The position numbers were made by a program, and so were the translations under genes. A stretch of DNA of 64,000 nucleotides from Allobrachymonas denitrificans DSM 15123 (GTDB lineage Bacteria; Pseudomonadota; Gammaproteobacteria; Burkholderiales; Burkholderiaceae_C): NCBI RefSeq assembly GCF_900110225.1, contig NZ_FOCW01000001.1, positions 372,001 to 436,000 of the forward strand, given 5' to 3'. Below are positions 53,943-63,114 of this stretch, piece after piece (position 1 is the first letter of the stretch; each line of letters opens with the position of its first letter). The notes beneath the pieces are model-generated. The model searched no databases, was not told where the DNA came from, and saw nothing but the letters and a program-made list of their open reading frames with translations.

Positions 53943-56120
53943 ATGACTACCCCCAACCTTCTCGTCGAACTGTTTGTTGAAGAGCTGCCGCCCAAGGCTC
54001 TGAAAAAGCTGGGTCAGGCCTTTGCCGATACTCTGGTCGCTTCGCTGCGCGCCCAGGGCCTGGCCAATGGCGACAGCATCGTCACGCCCTACGCCAGCCC
54101 GCGCCGTCTGGCTGCCCATATCACCCGCGTCGCTGCCAAGGCAGCCGACAAGCCGGTGCAGCTCAAGCTGATGCCGGTCAGTGTCGGCCTGGATGCGGAA
54201 GGCAAGGCCACTCCGGCACTGCTGAAGAAGCTGCAGGCCATCGGTGCCGATGCCAGCGTGGTGCCCCAGCTCAAGCGCCAGCAGGACGGCAAGGCCGAAG
54301 CCCTGTTCTACGACAGCATCGTCGATGGTGCCGTCCTCGATACCGGCCTGCAGAAGGCGCTGGAAGAAGCCATCACCAAGTTGCCGATTCCCAAGGTCAT
54401 GACCTACCAGCTGGAAACCGACTGCGAACTTCCTGGCTGGAGCAGTGTGCAGTTCGTGCGTCCGGCGCATGGCTTGGTGGCCTTGCACGGCAGCACGGTG
54501 GTGCCGGTCAAGGCGCTGGGCCTGCGTGCGGGCAACAGCACGCGCGGCCACCGTTTCGAAGCCCGGGTGGATCCGGTGGTGATCCCTGATGCCGACAGCT
54601 ACGCCGCCACGCTGCGCGAGCAGGGCGCCGTCATCGCCAGCTTCGACGAGCGCAAGGCCGAGATCGTGAGCCAGCTGGGCGCCGCAGCAGCCAGCATCGG
54701 CGGTGGCTGCGCCCCCATCAGCGACGAAGCCCTGCTGGACGAAGTCACCGCTCTGGTCGAGCGCCCGCACGTGCTCACCTGCGCCTTCGAGCAGGAATTC
54801 CTCGACGTGCCTCAGGAATGCCTGATCCTGACCATGAAGGCCAACCAGAAGTACTTCCCGCTGCTGGATGCAGAAGGCAAGCTCACGCACCAGTTCCTGG
54901 TCGTCAGCAACATCCATCCGGATGATGCCAGCGCCGTGATCGGCGGCAACGAGCGCGTGGTGCGCCCGCGTCTGGCTGATGCCAAGTTCTTCTTCGACCA
55001 GGACCGCAAGAAGAAGCTGGAAGACCGCATCCCCGGTCTGGCCAAGGTGGTGTATCACAACAAGCTGGGCACCCAGGGCGAGCGCAGCGAGCGCGTGCGC
55101 GGCATTGCCCACGCCATCGTCAACCAGCTGCGCCTGGCCACGCACCCCTACACGGTCGAAGCCAAGGACGAATACGACGTGCTCGACAGCAAGGTGCAGC
55201 AGGCTGCCCAGCTGGCCAAGACCGACCTGCTGACCGATATGGTGGGCGAGTTCCCCGAACTGCAGGGCACCATGGGCAACTACTACGCCCGCCACGAAGG
55301 CCTGCGCGACGGCGTTGCCATCGCCATCGAGGACCACTACAAGCCGCGCTTTGCCGGCGACGCGCTGCCGCGCAACCATACCGGCACCGTGCTGGCGCTG
55401 GCCGACAAGCTGGAAACCCTGGTCGGCATGTTCGGCATCGGCAACCTGCCCACCGGCGACAAGGATCCTTTCGCGCTGCGCCGCCATGCGCTCGGCGTGA
55501 TCCGCATCCTGATCGAAAAGCAGCTGCCGCTCAATCTGGACGAGCTGCTGGCCGCTGCCGCCGGTACTTTCGGCACGCTGCTGCCCGAGGCGGCCACCAG
55601 CAATCAGCAACTGCAGGCCTTCATCTACGAGCGCATCACCGGCTACCTGCGCGACCTGGGCTTCAGCGCCCAGGAAGCCGATGCCGTGGTTGCCGTGCGT
55701 CCGCCCTGGGGCGAGATCCCGCGTCGCCTCGAAGCCGTTCGCGCCTTCGCTGCTCTGCCCGAAGCACAGGCGCTGGCCGCTGCCAACAAGCGCATCGGCA
55801 ACATCCTGAAGAAGGCAGGTGATGCCGGCCAGGTGGTCGATGCGCACGTGAGCGAGATGCTGCTGCAGGAGCAGGCCGAGAAGGACCTGTTCGCTGCCGT
55901 CAACAGGATCGTGCCCGAGGCCGATGCCCACTTCGACGCCGGCCGCTACACCGAGTCGCTGCAGACACTGGCCGCGCTGCGCGCACCGGTGGATGCCTTC
56001 TTCGACGACGTGATGGTCAATGCCGAAGATGCAGCATTGCGCATGAACCGCCAGGGCCTGCTCAAGCTGCTGCACAACGCCATGAACCGCGTTGCGGATC
56101 TGGCGCGTCTGGCCGTCTGA
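53943..56120 (+). CDS. glyS: glycyl-tRNA synthetase beta subunit
   Basis: 725-residue tRNA-recognition subunit of glycyl-tRNA synthetase. LLVELFVEELPPKALKKLG at the start, an HD-like domain with PYASPRRLAAHI near residue 55, FVRPAHGLVALHG, LTMKANQKYFPLLD and the C-terminal DALR anticodon-binding domain (LFAAVNRIVPEADAHFD to AMNRVADLARLAV) are typical. ATG 53943 gives the family N terminus. Length is slightly above average. Confidence 0.97.
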   Translation: MTTPNLLVELFVEELPPKALKKLGQAFADTLVASLRAQGLANGDSIVTPYASPRRLAAHITRVAAKAADKPVQLKLMPVSVGLDAEGKATPALLKKLQAIGADASVVPQLKRQQDGKAEALFYDSIVDGAVLDTGLQKALEEAITKLPIPKVMTYQLETDCELPGWSSVQFVRPAHGLVALHGSTVVPVKALGLRAGNSTRGHRFEARVDPVVIPDADSYAATLREQGAVIASFDERKAEIVSQLGAAAASIGGGCAPISDEALLDEVTALVERPHVLTCAFEQEFLDVPQECLILTMKANQKYFPLLDAEGKLTHQFLVVSNIHPDDASAVIGGNERVVRPRLADAKFFFDQDRKKKLEDRIPGLAKVVYHNKLGTQGERSERVRGIAHAIVNQLRLATHPYTVEAKDEYDVLDSKVQQAAQLAKTDLLTDMVGEFPELQGTMGNYYARHEGLRDGVAIAIEDHYKPRFAGDALPRNHTGTVLALADKLETLVGMFGIGNLPTGDKDPFALRRHALGVIRILIEKQLPLNLDELLAAAAGTFGTLLPEAATSNQQLQAFIYERITGYLRDLGFSAQEADAVVAVRPPWGEIPRRLEAVRAFAALPEAQALAAANKRIGNILKKAGDAGQVVDAHVSEMLLQEQAEKDLFAAVNRIVPEADAHFDAGRYTESLQTLAALRAPVDAFFDDVMVNAEDAALRMNRQGLLKLLHNAMNRVADLARLAV

Positions 56121-56150
56121 CGCCGTTCCCCTCGCTACCGGAGGCACGCC

Positions 56151-56780
56151 ATGGTTCGCCGAAACAAGAACAACCTCAAGCTGGTCATCATCGACCGTGA
56201 CGGCACCTTGAATGTCTACCGCGAGGGCTACATCAAGGAGCCGGAGGAGTGGGTGCCGGTACCGGGTGCGCTGGAGGCCATTTCGCTGCTCAACCGCAGC
56301 GGCTGGCATGTGGTGGTGGCCAGCAACCAGCCGGCCATCGGGCGCGGGGTGATGGATGCTGCCACGCTGCACGCCATCCACGCCGTCATGCACAAGCAGC
56401 TGGCGGCCGTGGGGGGGCGCATCGATGCCGTGTTCTTCTGTCCGCACACCCCGGACGAGGCCTGCCACTGCCGCAAGCCGGCTCCGGGGCTGTTCGAGGA
56501 AATCGGCGAGCGCTACGGCGTGGAGCTGTCCGAGATCCACGGCGTTGGAGATGCCTTGCGCGACGTGCAGGCTGCGGCCGCGGCTGGCTGCATTCCGCAT
56601 CTGGTCTGCACTGGCGAAAGCGAGCAGTGGCTGGACCGTCCGCTCGATGATTCCTTCCCGCCACACACCATCAAGCATCCGGACCTGCTGGCCTTTGCGC
56701 ACTACCTGATCGCGCAGAAGCCCCAGCCCGACGAGCCCGGTCTGCAGGTACCGCCCGGGCAGGGCGCCCTGGCGGCCTGA
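56151..56780 (+). CDS. gmhB: D-glycero-beta-D-manno-heptose 1,7-bisphosphate 7-phosphatase
   Basis: 209-residue HAD-superfamily phosphatase that dephosphorylates heptose bisphosphate during synthesis of the ADP-heptose of lipopolysaccharide inner core. Motif I IDRDGTLN gives the nucleophile Asp15 and acid/base Asp17; the zinc loop CPHTPDEACHCRKPAPG and motif IV GVGDALRDVQAA are present. It follows glyS after 30 bp. Confidence 0.93.
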   Translation: MVRRNKNNLKLVIIDRDGTLNVYREGYIKEPEEWVPVPGALEAISLLNRSGWHVVVASNQPAIGRGVMDAATLHAIHAVMHKQLAAVGGRIDAVFFCPHTPDEACHCRKPAPGLFEEIGERYGVELSEIHGVGDALRDVQAAAAAGCIPHLVCTGESEQWLDRPLDDSFPPHTIKHPDLLAFAHYLIAQKPQPDEPGLQVPPGQGALAA

Positions 56781-56804
56781 GCCTTTCAGCCCGGGACAGG
56801 CAGC

Positions 56805-57620
56805 ATGCCCCTGTTTTCCTCAGCCCTGTTGCACGCTTCGCCCGAGGCGACGCCGCGGCAACCGCTGCTGCAGCATCCCGAGCCCAACGGCCACCTGCTG
56901 CTGCAGGGCGAAATGGTGCACTACCTGTTGCAGCGCGCCCGTCGCCGCAGTGTCGGCATGCGCATCACCGATCAGGGGCTGGTGGTGACAGCCCCCGGCT
57001 GGCTGGCTCTGCCCCAGGTGGAGGCCATCCTGCAGCGCAAGGGGGCCTGGATCGTCGGCAAGCTGCGCGCCCACCATCCCTCGCATCCGGACCGCCAGCA
57101 GACCGTGCTGCAGTGGCAGGATGGCATGCTGTTGCCGTATCTGGGGGGCCACATTCCGCTGCATCTGACCGCGCCCGATTCCGCGCGCCCGCGCCGCAGT
57201 CCCGCTGCCCGCCTGCTGCCCGGCGAGCCGCCTGTGCTGGCCGTGCCTCTGCCTGTCGGCACTGATCCGGAATTGGTCAGCCGCAGTGTGCAGCGCTGGT
57301 TCCGGGAACAGGCGCTGGAGCACTTCACGCAGCGCATCGCCTGCTTCGCACCCATTCTTGGCGTGCGTTGCCAGTCCTTGCAGCTGAGCAGCGCCCGCAC
57401 GCGCTGGGGCAGTGCCTCGGCGCGCGGCGTCATCCGCCTGCACTGGGGCCTGCTGCATTTCGCGCCGGAACTGGTGGACTACGTGGTCGTGCACGAACTC
57501 TGCCACCTCAGGGAGATGAACCACAGCGTGCGCTTCTGGCAGCTGGTCGAATCCATCCTGCCTGACTATCGCCGCTTGCGTCAGCAGCTCAAGGCGGTGC
57601 GCCTGCCCGTGTGGCAATAG
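56805..57620 (+). CDS. YgjP-like zinc metallopeptidase domain protein
   Basis: 271-residue protein of the YgjP/SprT-like (DUF45) family. VHYLLQRARRRSVGMRITDQGLVVTAP is the typical start of the domain and VVHELCHLREMNHSVRFWQLVESILPDYRRLR holds the zinc motif HELCH with a downstream His, while ARTRWGSASARGVIRLHWGL precedes it. Substrate unknown. In many Burkholderiales plsC stands between gmhB and this gene; here only 24 bp separate them. Confidence 0.87.
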   Translation: MPLFSSALLHASPEATPRQPLLQHPEPNGHLLLQGEMVHYLLQRARRRSVGMRITDQGLVVTAPGWLALPQVEAILQRKGAWIVGKLRAHHPSHPDRQQTVLQWQDGMLLPYLGGHIPLHLTAPDSARPRRSPAARLLPGEPPVLAVPLPVGTDPELVSRSVQRWFREQALEHFTQRIACFAPILGVRCQSLQLSSARTRWGSASARGVIRLHWGLLHFAPELVDYVVVHELCHLREMNHSVRFWQLVESILPDYRRLRQQLKAVRLPVWQ

Positions 57621-57700
57621 GCGCGGAGGCGCCGCAACGCCAGCAGCAATGCGGTCGATCCCTGACGCTGCCGGCCGGCCCCACTTCTGCAACGCCCACG

Positions 57701-57725
57701 AAAAAGCCCTGCATCGGCAGGGCTT
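57701..57725 (-). terminator. intrinsic terminator after rlpA
   Basis: 9-bp stem AAGCCCTGC / GCAGGGCTT with a four-base loop; on the minus strand it ends in five T residues. It lies 26 bases after the rlpA stop codon, between the convergent ygjP-like and rlpA genes. Confidence 0.88.
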
Positions 57726-57750
57726 CATCAGGGGAGGGCGCAGGCGCTGA

Positions 57751-58506
57751 TCAGCTTTCCTTGCCCTGGGCAATCTTCTGCAGCTTGCCGCCCTTGCCGG
57801 CCTTGTACAGCATCACGCGGTACACGCCGTGGTTCTTCACGCCCAGCTGGGTGGCTGCTGCGCGGCTCAGGTCGATGATGCGGCCATGCGCGTAGGGGCC
57901 GCGGTCATTGATGCGCACCATCACCGACTTGCCGGTATCCGGGCTCTTGACCAGCACCATGGTGCCGAAGGGCAGCGTCTTGTGCGCAGCCGTCATGGCA
58001 TTCATGTTGTAGCGTTCGCCGTTGGCGGTAAGGCGGTTGTGGAAGCGGTCGCCATACCAGGAGGCCTTGCCCTGCTGGAAGGAGGCGCCTTCGGCATCGG
58101 CCAGCAGTTCGGTCGGCTTGCCGATGCCCGCGGCGATGTCGGCCACTTCAGGAGCAGCGTAGCTGGAGCGCTTGCTGTTGCGGCGGTTCTTGCGCTTGCT
58201 GTCCTGGGCGACGCGGGCTTCCTTGGCAAAGCTCGGGGCGGCCGGCAGGGTCATGGCGGGCTGCTCGGCGGCATCCGCAAACACATGCGGTTCGGCCTGT
58301 ACGGTGGCAGGAGCAGTCACGGGTGCGAAGGATTCGCCAGCCGGTTGAACGGCCTGTACGGAAGCAGAAATCTGGGGAGAGGAGGGGGCATCGATGGACT
58401 GTGCCCATGCCGTGCCAAGCAGCATGCTGCAGAAACCCAGACCTGCCGTCAGGCAGAGGGCACGCAGCGCATCACTCCTGTGTTTGATAAGGAATGTGTT
58501 CTTCAT
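57751..58506 (-). CDS. rlpA: RlpA family septal ring lytic transglycosylase
   Basis: 251-residue exported protein. A signal peptide (about residues 8-36, cut near AWA-Q) is followed by an Ala/Pro/Val-rich linker, a basic patch [11 protein letters not shown], and a double-psi beta-barrel domain: [35 protein letters not shown], and [24 protein letters not shown] with the catalytic-type Asp. The C-terminal SPOR domain of some RlpA proteins is missing. ATG 58506 is chosen for the signal peptide; earlier in-frame starts would bury it. Confidence 0.87.
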   Translation of the reverse strand: MKNTFLIKHRSDALRALCLTAGLGFCSMLLGTAWAQSIDAPSSPQISASVQAVQPAGESFAPVTAPATVQAEPHVFADAAEQPAMTLPAAPSFAKEARVAQDSKRKNRRNSKRSSYAAPEVADIAAGIGKPTELLADAEGASFQQGKASWYGDRFHNRLTANGERYNMNAMTAAHKTLPFGTMVLVKSPDTGKSVMVRINDRGPYAHGRIIDLSRAAATQLGVKNHGVYRVMLYKAGKGGKLQKIAQGKES

Positions 58507-58683
58507 GACGGCCGAGAATAACTGCATCTGGACACCATGGCAACAATTTTGTGGTGGATTTGTTGAATCCAGGCGTGATAAGCTGATGAATTCATTGGAT
58601 TTTTCAGCTAACTGAAAGCTTCGGGCCGCATTCGGCATACGGGTTTCCCCCGCTGGCAGCCCGCCAGAAAGCAGCCGTCGCTC

Positions 58684-58694
58684 TACAATATTTG
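58684..58694 (+). promoter_or_regulatory. -10 box in front of liuR
   Basis: TACAAT (58684-58689) lies five bases before ATG 58695. If that ATG is used the mRNA is leaderless; if GTG 58761 is used the mRNA has about 65 bases of leader including the GGGAG site. Confidence 0.5.
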
Positions 58695-59183
58695 ATGCAA
58701 AAACAACAACGGGCCGCTGCCGGCGCAGCCGGCCGTCCGGACCAATCGGGAGACTATGTCGTGGCTACAGGGGTTACCTATTCCATCAGTGATTTGGCCA
58801 AGGAGTTCGACCTGACCACGCGTGCCATTCGCTTCTATGAGGACATGGGGCTGCTGCAGCCCCAGCGTACCGGCGAGGGCCGCCGCGTGCGCGTCTACTC
58901 GCCGCGCGATCGCACCCGCCTCAAGCTCACCCTGCGTGCCAAGCGCCTCGGTTTCAGCCTGAGCGAGGCCAAGCAGATCATCGAGCTCTACGACAGCCCG
59001 CGCGACACGCTGCCGCAGATGCGCCTCTACCTGGATACGCTCGCCACCCACCGCCGCCAGCTCGAGGTGCAGCTCGGTGAGCTCCAGGCCAACCTCGACG
59101 AGGTCAAGGCGCATGAAAAGGAAGCGCGCACGCTGCTCAACCGCATGATGAGCGCCGGCAACGAACGTGCCACCAAAAAGTGA
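58695..59183 (+). CDS. liuR: MerR family regulator LiuR of leucine/isovalerate use
   Basis: MerR-type regulator with a winged helix at [27 protein letters not shown], then [35 protein letters not shown], sequence typical of LiuR, and a long coiled coil (about residues 105-150). No metal-binding cysteines are present, which agrees with an acyl-CoA-type effector. It stands directly upstream of isovaleryl-CoA dehydrogenase. Two starts are possible: ATG 58695 just after a -10 box, or GTG 58761 with GGGAG eight bases before it, which removes 22 poorly conserved residues. Confidence 0.88.
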   Translation: MQKQQRAAAGAAGRPDQSGDYVVATGVTYSISDLAKEFDLTTRAIRFYEDMGLLQPQRTGEGRRVRVYSPRDRTRLKLTLRAKRLGFSLSEAKQIIELYDSPRDTLPQMRLYLDTLATHRRQLEVQLGELQANLDEVKAHEKEARTLLNRMMSAGNERATKK

Positions 59184-59228
59184 TATACCGTAGGTGCGGA
59201 GTACTGTGCGGCTGTCAGCAAGTTGTCA

Positions 59229-59255
59229 TTGACGTTTACGTCAACGTCATATAAT
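59229..59255 (+). promoter_or_regulatory. LiuR-type operator overlapping the isovaleryl-CoA dehydrogenase promoter
   Basis: Inverted repeat TTGACG-TTTA-CGTCAA (59229-59244). Its left arm is also a good -35 box, and TATAAT follows at 59250-59255 after a 15-base spacer, shorter than optimal. This geometry fits a MerR-family regulator acting between -35 and -10. Confidence 0.75.
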
Positions 59256-59303
59256 CTGCCGGTTAATTTCCATCACCACAGAGAAACCATCAGGAGACTA
59301 CCC

Positions 59304-60485
59304 ATGAGCAATATGCCCGGACTCAACTTCCAGCTTGGCGAAGACATCGATGCACTGCGCGATGCCGTCTACACCTTCGCCCAGGCTGAAATCGCCCCCC
59401 GTGCTGCCGAAGCCGACCGTACCGACCAGTTCCCGATGGACCTGTGGCAGAAGTTCGGCGAGCTGGGCGTGCTGGGCATGACCGTTCCCGAAGAGTACGG
59501 CGGCACCAACATGGGCTACCTGGCGCACATGATCGCGCTGGAAGAAATCAGCCGCGCCAGCGCCTCCATCGGCCTGAGCTACGGCGCGCACTCCAACCTG
59601 TGCGTGAACCAGATCAAGCGCAACGGCAACGAAGCGCAGAAGCAGAAATACCTGCCCAAGCTGTGCAGCGGCGAGAACATCGGTGCGCTGGCCATGTCCG
59701 AGCCGGGCGCTGGTTCAGACGTGGTGAGCATGAAGCTCAAGGCCGAGGACAAGGGCGGCTACTACCTGCTCAACGGCAGCAAGATGTGGATCACCAACGG
59801 CCCTGACGCCGACACCATGGTGGTCTACGCCAAGACCGAGCCCGAGCTGGGCGCGCGCGGCATCACTGCCTTCATCGTCGAGAAGGGCATGAAGGGCTTC
59901 TCCACCGCACAGAAGCTGGACAAGCTGGGCATGCGCGGCAGCCACACCGGCGAAATGGTGTTCCAGGACGTGGAAGTCCCGGCCGAGAACATCCTGGGCG
60001 AACTCAACGGCGGCGTGAAGGTGCTGATGAGCGGTCTGGACTATGAGCGTGCCGTGCTGGCCGCCGGCCCCGTCGGCATCATGCAGGCAGTGATGGACAA
60101 CGTGGTTCCCTACATCCACGACCGCAAGCAGTTCGGCCAGTCCATCGGCGAATTCCAGCTGATCCAGGGCAAGGTGGCTGACATGTACACCGTGCTGCAG
60201 GCCGGCCGTTCCTTCCTGTACACCATCGGCAAGAACCTGGACGCCCTGGGTGGCGGCCACGCCCGCCAGGTGCGCAAGGACTGCGCGTCCGTCATCCTGT
60301 GGACGGCCGAGATGGCTACCAAGATGGCCGGCGACGGCATCCAGATCTTCGGTGGCAACGGCTACATCAACGAGTACCCGCTGGGCCGCCTCTGGCGCGA
60401 TGCCAAGCTGTACGAGATCGGTGCCGGTACCAGCGAAATCCGCCGCATGCTGATCGGTCGCGAGCTGTTCGCCGAGACGATGTAA
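59304..60485 (+). CDS. liuA: isovaleryl-CoA dehydrogenase
   Basis: 393-residue flavoprotein that oxidises isovaleryl-CoA to 3-methylcrotonyl-CoA in leucine breakdown. [16 protein letters not shown] is the flavin-binding segment; Glu248 in [19 protein letters not shown] is at the catalytic position special to isovaleryl-CoA dehydrogenases; [41 protein letters not shown] ends the domain. CAGGAGA precedes ATG 59304. A strong terminator follows, so it may be largely monocistronic under LiuR control. Confidence 0.95.
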   Translation: MSNMPGLNFQLGEDIDALRDAVYTFAQAEIAPRAAEADRTDQFPMDLWQKFGELGVLGMTVPEEYGGTNMGYLAHMIALEEISRASASIGLSYGAHSNLCVNQIKRNGNEAQKQKYLPKLCSGENIGALAMSEPGAGSDVVSMKLKAEDKGGYYLLNGSKMWITNGPDADTMVVYAKTEPELGARGITAFIVEKGMKGFSTAQKLDKLGMRGSHTGEMVFQDVEVPAENILGELNGGVKVLMSGLDYERAVLAAGPVGIMQAVMDNVVPYIHDRKQFGQSIGEFQLIQGKVADMYTVLQAGRSFLYTIGKNLDALGGGHARQVRKDCASVILWTAEMATKMAGDGIQIFGGNGYINEYPLGRLWRDAKLYEIGAGTSEIRRMLIGRELFAETM

Positions 60486-60496
60486 TCTCCCCCTGG

Positions 60497-60535
60497 ACGG
60501 CCGCGGCAGCCGCATGGCGCCCGCGGCCGTTTTTC
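60497..60535 (+). terminator. strong terminator after isovaleryl-CoA dehydrogenase
   Basis: 10-bp perfect stem ACGGCCGCGG / CCGCGGCCGT with a 14-base loop and five T residues, 12 bases after the stop codon. It should reduce read-through into the carbonic anhydrase gene. Confidence 0.9.
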
Positions 60536-60568
60536 CATCTGTTTTTTCCCTCTGTTTTCAGGACCGCG

Positions 60569-61252
60569 ATGAACGATACCCCCACCACACCCGAGCGCGA
60601 CAGACTGACGAACCTGTTCGAGAAGAACCGCGAATGGGCGGCCGAGATGGAAAAGAAGCGTCCCGGCTTCTTCACCAGCCTGATGGAACAGCAGAATCCC
60701 GAATACATGTGGATTGGCTGCTCCGACAGCCGCGTGCCGGCCAACCAGATCACCGGTCTGGCTCCGGGTGAGGTGTTCGTGCATCGCAACGTGGCCAACG
60801 TGGTGGTACCGACCGACCTGAACTGCCTGTCCACCATCCAGTACGCGGTGGACCAGCTCAAGGTCAAGCACCTGATGGTGGTGGGACACTACGGCTGCGG
60901 TGGCGTCAAGGCGGCCCTGCTCGACCTGCGCGTGGGTCTGGCCGACAACTGGCTGCGCCATGTGCGCGATGTGGCCGACCGGCATTACAAGCGCATGCAG
61001 CGTGTGCCCGAAGCGCGCAAGCTCGATGCCCTGTGCGAACTCAATGCCATCGAACAGGTGGTGAACGTGGCCCAGAGCACGGTGATGCAGGATGCCTGGA
61101 GCCGTGGCCAGGACGTGACCCTGCATGGCTGGGTGTACGGCATCAGCGATGGCCTGGTGAACGACATGCGCATGACCTGTGGCAGCAACGCCGAGTTGCT
61201 GCCCGTCTACAAGCAGGCACTGGAGAACTGGGACAGCCGATACTGCGCATAA
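60569..61252 (+). CDS. can: beta-carbonic anhydrase
   Basis: 227-residue enzyme interconverting CO2 and bicarbonate. Zinc ligands Cys51, His107 and Cys110, with Asp53-Arg55 in CSDSRVP and HYGCGG, are all present. Length equals E. coli Can. In the liu locus it could supply bicarbonate to the biotin-dependent methylcrotonyl-CoA carboxylase step; that link is inference from position. A ribosome site AGGA lies upstream. Confidence 0.95.
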   Translation: MNDTPTTPERDRLTNLFEKNREWAAEMEKKRPGFFTSLMEQQNPEYMWIGCSDSRVPANQITGLAPGEVFVHRNVANVVVPTDLNCLSTIQYAVDQLKVKHLMVVGHYGCGGVKAALLDLRVGLADNWLRHVRDVADRHYKRMQRVPEARKLDALCELNAIEQVVNVAQSTVMQDAWSRGQDVTLHGWVYGISDGLVNDMRMTCGSNAELLPVYKQALENWDSRYCA

Positions 61253-61291
61253 TGGAGGGTTAATACAACCACCATAATGCACGGAGACACG

Positions 61292-63091
61292 ATGTTCCCC
61301 CAACGACTCGACGCCCCTGAAGCGTATGAAATTGCGCGGGCGATGCTGGACGGCTTCGACCGTCACTATCGCCTGTTCCGCTCCGAATCGGGCCGCGCCA
61401 AGCACCGTTTCGAAACGCAGGACTGGCACGCGCAGCAGCGTGCCCAGCGCGACCGTATCGAGTTCTACGATCTGCGGGTGGACGAGTGCATCATGCGGCT
61501 GGAGCGTGAGTTCCGTGCGCATGAGCTGCCCATGACCGTGTGGCAGCAGGTCAAGCTGTTCTACATCGGCCTGCTCGTCAACCACCATCAGCCCGAACTG
61601 GCCGAGACCTTCTTCAACTCGGTCACCACCACCATCCTGCACCACAGCCACTTCAGGAACGACTTCCTGTTCATCCTGCCGGCCATGAGTACCGAGTACA
61701 TCGAGTGCCAGGATGACGTGCTGCATCCCTCCTTCCGCGCCTACTACCCCAAGTTCGAGCAGCTGCACGAGGCGGTGCGCACCATCGTGACGGATTACAA
61801 CCTGCACGTGCCCTATGAAGACCTCGAAGGCGACATTGCGCGCGTGGTCGAGGTCCTCAAGCACCAGATCGGCGACGTCAAGCTGCGCGCCAACTTCCAG
61901 ATCCAGGTGCTGAGCAGCCTGTTCTACCGGAACAAGGGCGCCTATGTGGTGGGCAAGATCGTCAACAGCTACCGCGAAGTGCCGTTCTCGCTGCCCATCC
62001 TGTTCAATGATGACGGCAAGCTCTACATCGATGCGGTGCTGCACGGCGAGAACGACATGCGCGCGCTGTTCAGCTTCTCGCGGGCCTACTTCATGGTCGA
62101 CATGGAGGTGCCCAGCGCCTACGTGCAGTTCCTGCGCAGCCTGATGCCGGGCATGCCGCGCGCCGAGATCTACAATGCGCTGGGCCTGGCCAAGCAGGGC
62201 AAGACGCTGTTCTACCGCGACCTGGTCAGCCACCTGCAGCACAGCACCGACAACTTCCGCATCGCTCCCGGTATCAAGGGCATGGTGATGCTGGTGTTCG
62301 ACATGCCGTCCTTCCCGTACGTGTTCAAGATCATCAAGGACTACTACCCGCCGCAGAAGGACACCACGCGCGAGCTGATCGAATCCAAGTACAAGCTGGT
62401 GAAGCACCACGACCGCGTCGGCCGCATGGCCGACACGCTCGAGTTCCGCAACGTGGCCTTCCCGCGCGACCGTTTCGACGAGGACCTGATCGAGGAAATC
62501 CGCAAGTTCGCCCCGAGCCAGATGGAGATCGCCGATCTGGACGACGACGGCGAAGAGGAAGTGATCTTCAAGCACATCTACATCGAGCGCCGCATGATTC
62601 CGCTCAACATGTATCTGCAGGAAGCCTTTGACGCCGGTCTGGAAAACAGCCGCTCGCATCACCAGATGGAGCATGCTGTGGTTGAATATGGCAATGCCAT
62701 CAAGGATCTGGTGGCGGCCAACATCTTCCCCGGCGACATGCTGTGGAAGAACTTCGGTGTCACCCGTCATGGCAAGGTCGTTTTCTACGATTACGATGAG
62801 ATCGAATACATCACCGACTGCAACTTCCGCAAGGTGCCGGCTCCGCGCAACGAGGAAGATGAAATGTCCGGAGAGATCTGGTACAGCGTCGGCCCCAAGG
62901 ACGTGTTTCCGGAAACCTTCGGTCCCTTCCTGCTCGGCAACGATGCCGTGCGCGAGGTTTTCATGAAGCACCATGGCGACCTGCTGGATTCGCAGTTCTG
63001 GCAGGCCCACAAGGAGCGCATCCAGCGCGGCGAAGTGCTGGATGTGTTCCCGTATGAGCAAGAAAAGCGCTTCGAGCGCAAGACCCGTTAA
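61292..63091 (+). CDS. aceK: isocitrate dehydrogenase kinase/phosphatase
   Basis: 599-residue bifunctional enzyme that phosphorylates and dephosphorylates isocitrate dehydrogenase, steering carbon into the glyoxylate bypass. The kinase ATP-binding segment APGIKGMVMLVFDMPSFPYVFKIIKD, ENSRSHHQMEHAVVEYGNAIKDLVAANIFPGDMLWKNFGVTRHGKVVFYDYDEIEY (catalytic and metal loops) and VFPETFGPFLLG are typical. ATG 61292 with GGAGA before it is preferred over ATG 61277. It lies away from aceA/aceB, between can and a thiolase, consistent with growth on leucine or fatty acids. Confidence 0.96.
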   Translation: MFPQRLDAPEAYEIARAMLDGFDRHYRLFRSESGRAKHRFETQDWHAQQRAQRDRIEFYDLRVDECIMRLEREFRAHELPMTVWQQVKLFYIGLLVNHHQPELAETFFNSVTTTILHHSHFRNDFLFILPAMSTEYIECQDDVLHPSFRAYYPKFEQLHEAVRTIVTDYNLHVPYEDLEGDIARVVEVLKHQIGDVKLRANFQIQVLSSLFYRNKGAYVVGKIVNSYREVPFSLPILFNDDGKLYIDAVLHGENDMRALFSFSRAYFMVDMEVPSAYVQFLRSLMPGMPRAEIYNALGLAKQGKTLFYRDLVSHLQHSTDNFRIAPGIKGMVMLVFDMPSFPYVFKIIKDYYPPQKDTTRELIESKYKLVKHHDRVGRMADTLEFRNVAFPRDRFDEDLIEEIRKFAPSQMEIADLDDDGEEEVIFKHIYIERRMIPLNMYLQEAFDAGLENSRSHHQMEHAVVEYGNAIKDLVAANIFPGDMLWKNFGVTRHGKVVFYDYDEIEYITDCNFRKVPAPRNEEDEMSGEIWYSVGPKDVFPETFGPFLLGNDAVREVFMKHHGDLLDSQFWQAHKERIQRGEVLDVFPYEQEKRFERKTR

Positions 63092-63114
63092 CCTAACCTC
63101 AGGAGAATCTTGAA

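Noticed and set aside
53841-56702. A 953-codon open frame on the minus strand
   Set aside because: Antisense to glyS and gmhB, with typical antisense composition and no domain.
60362-63061. An 899-codon open frame on the minus strand
   Set aside because: Antisense to can and aceK; no motif and His/Val/Leu-biased composition.
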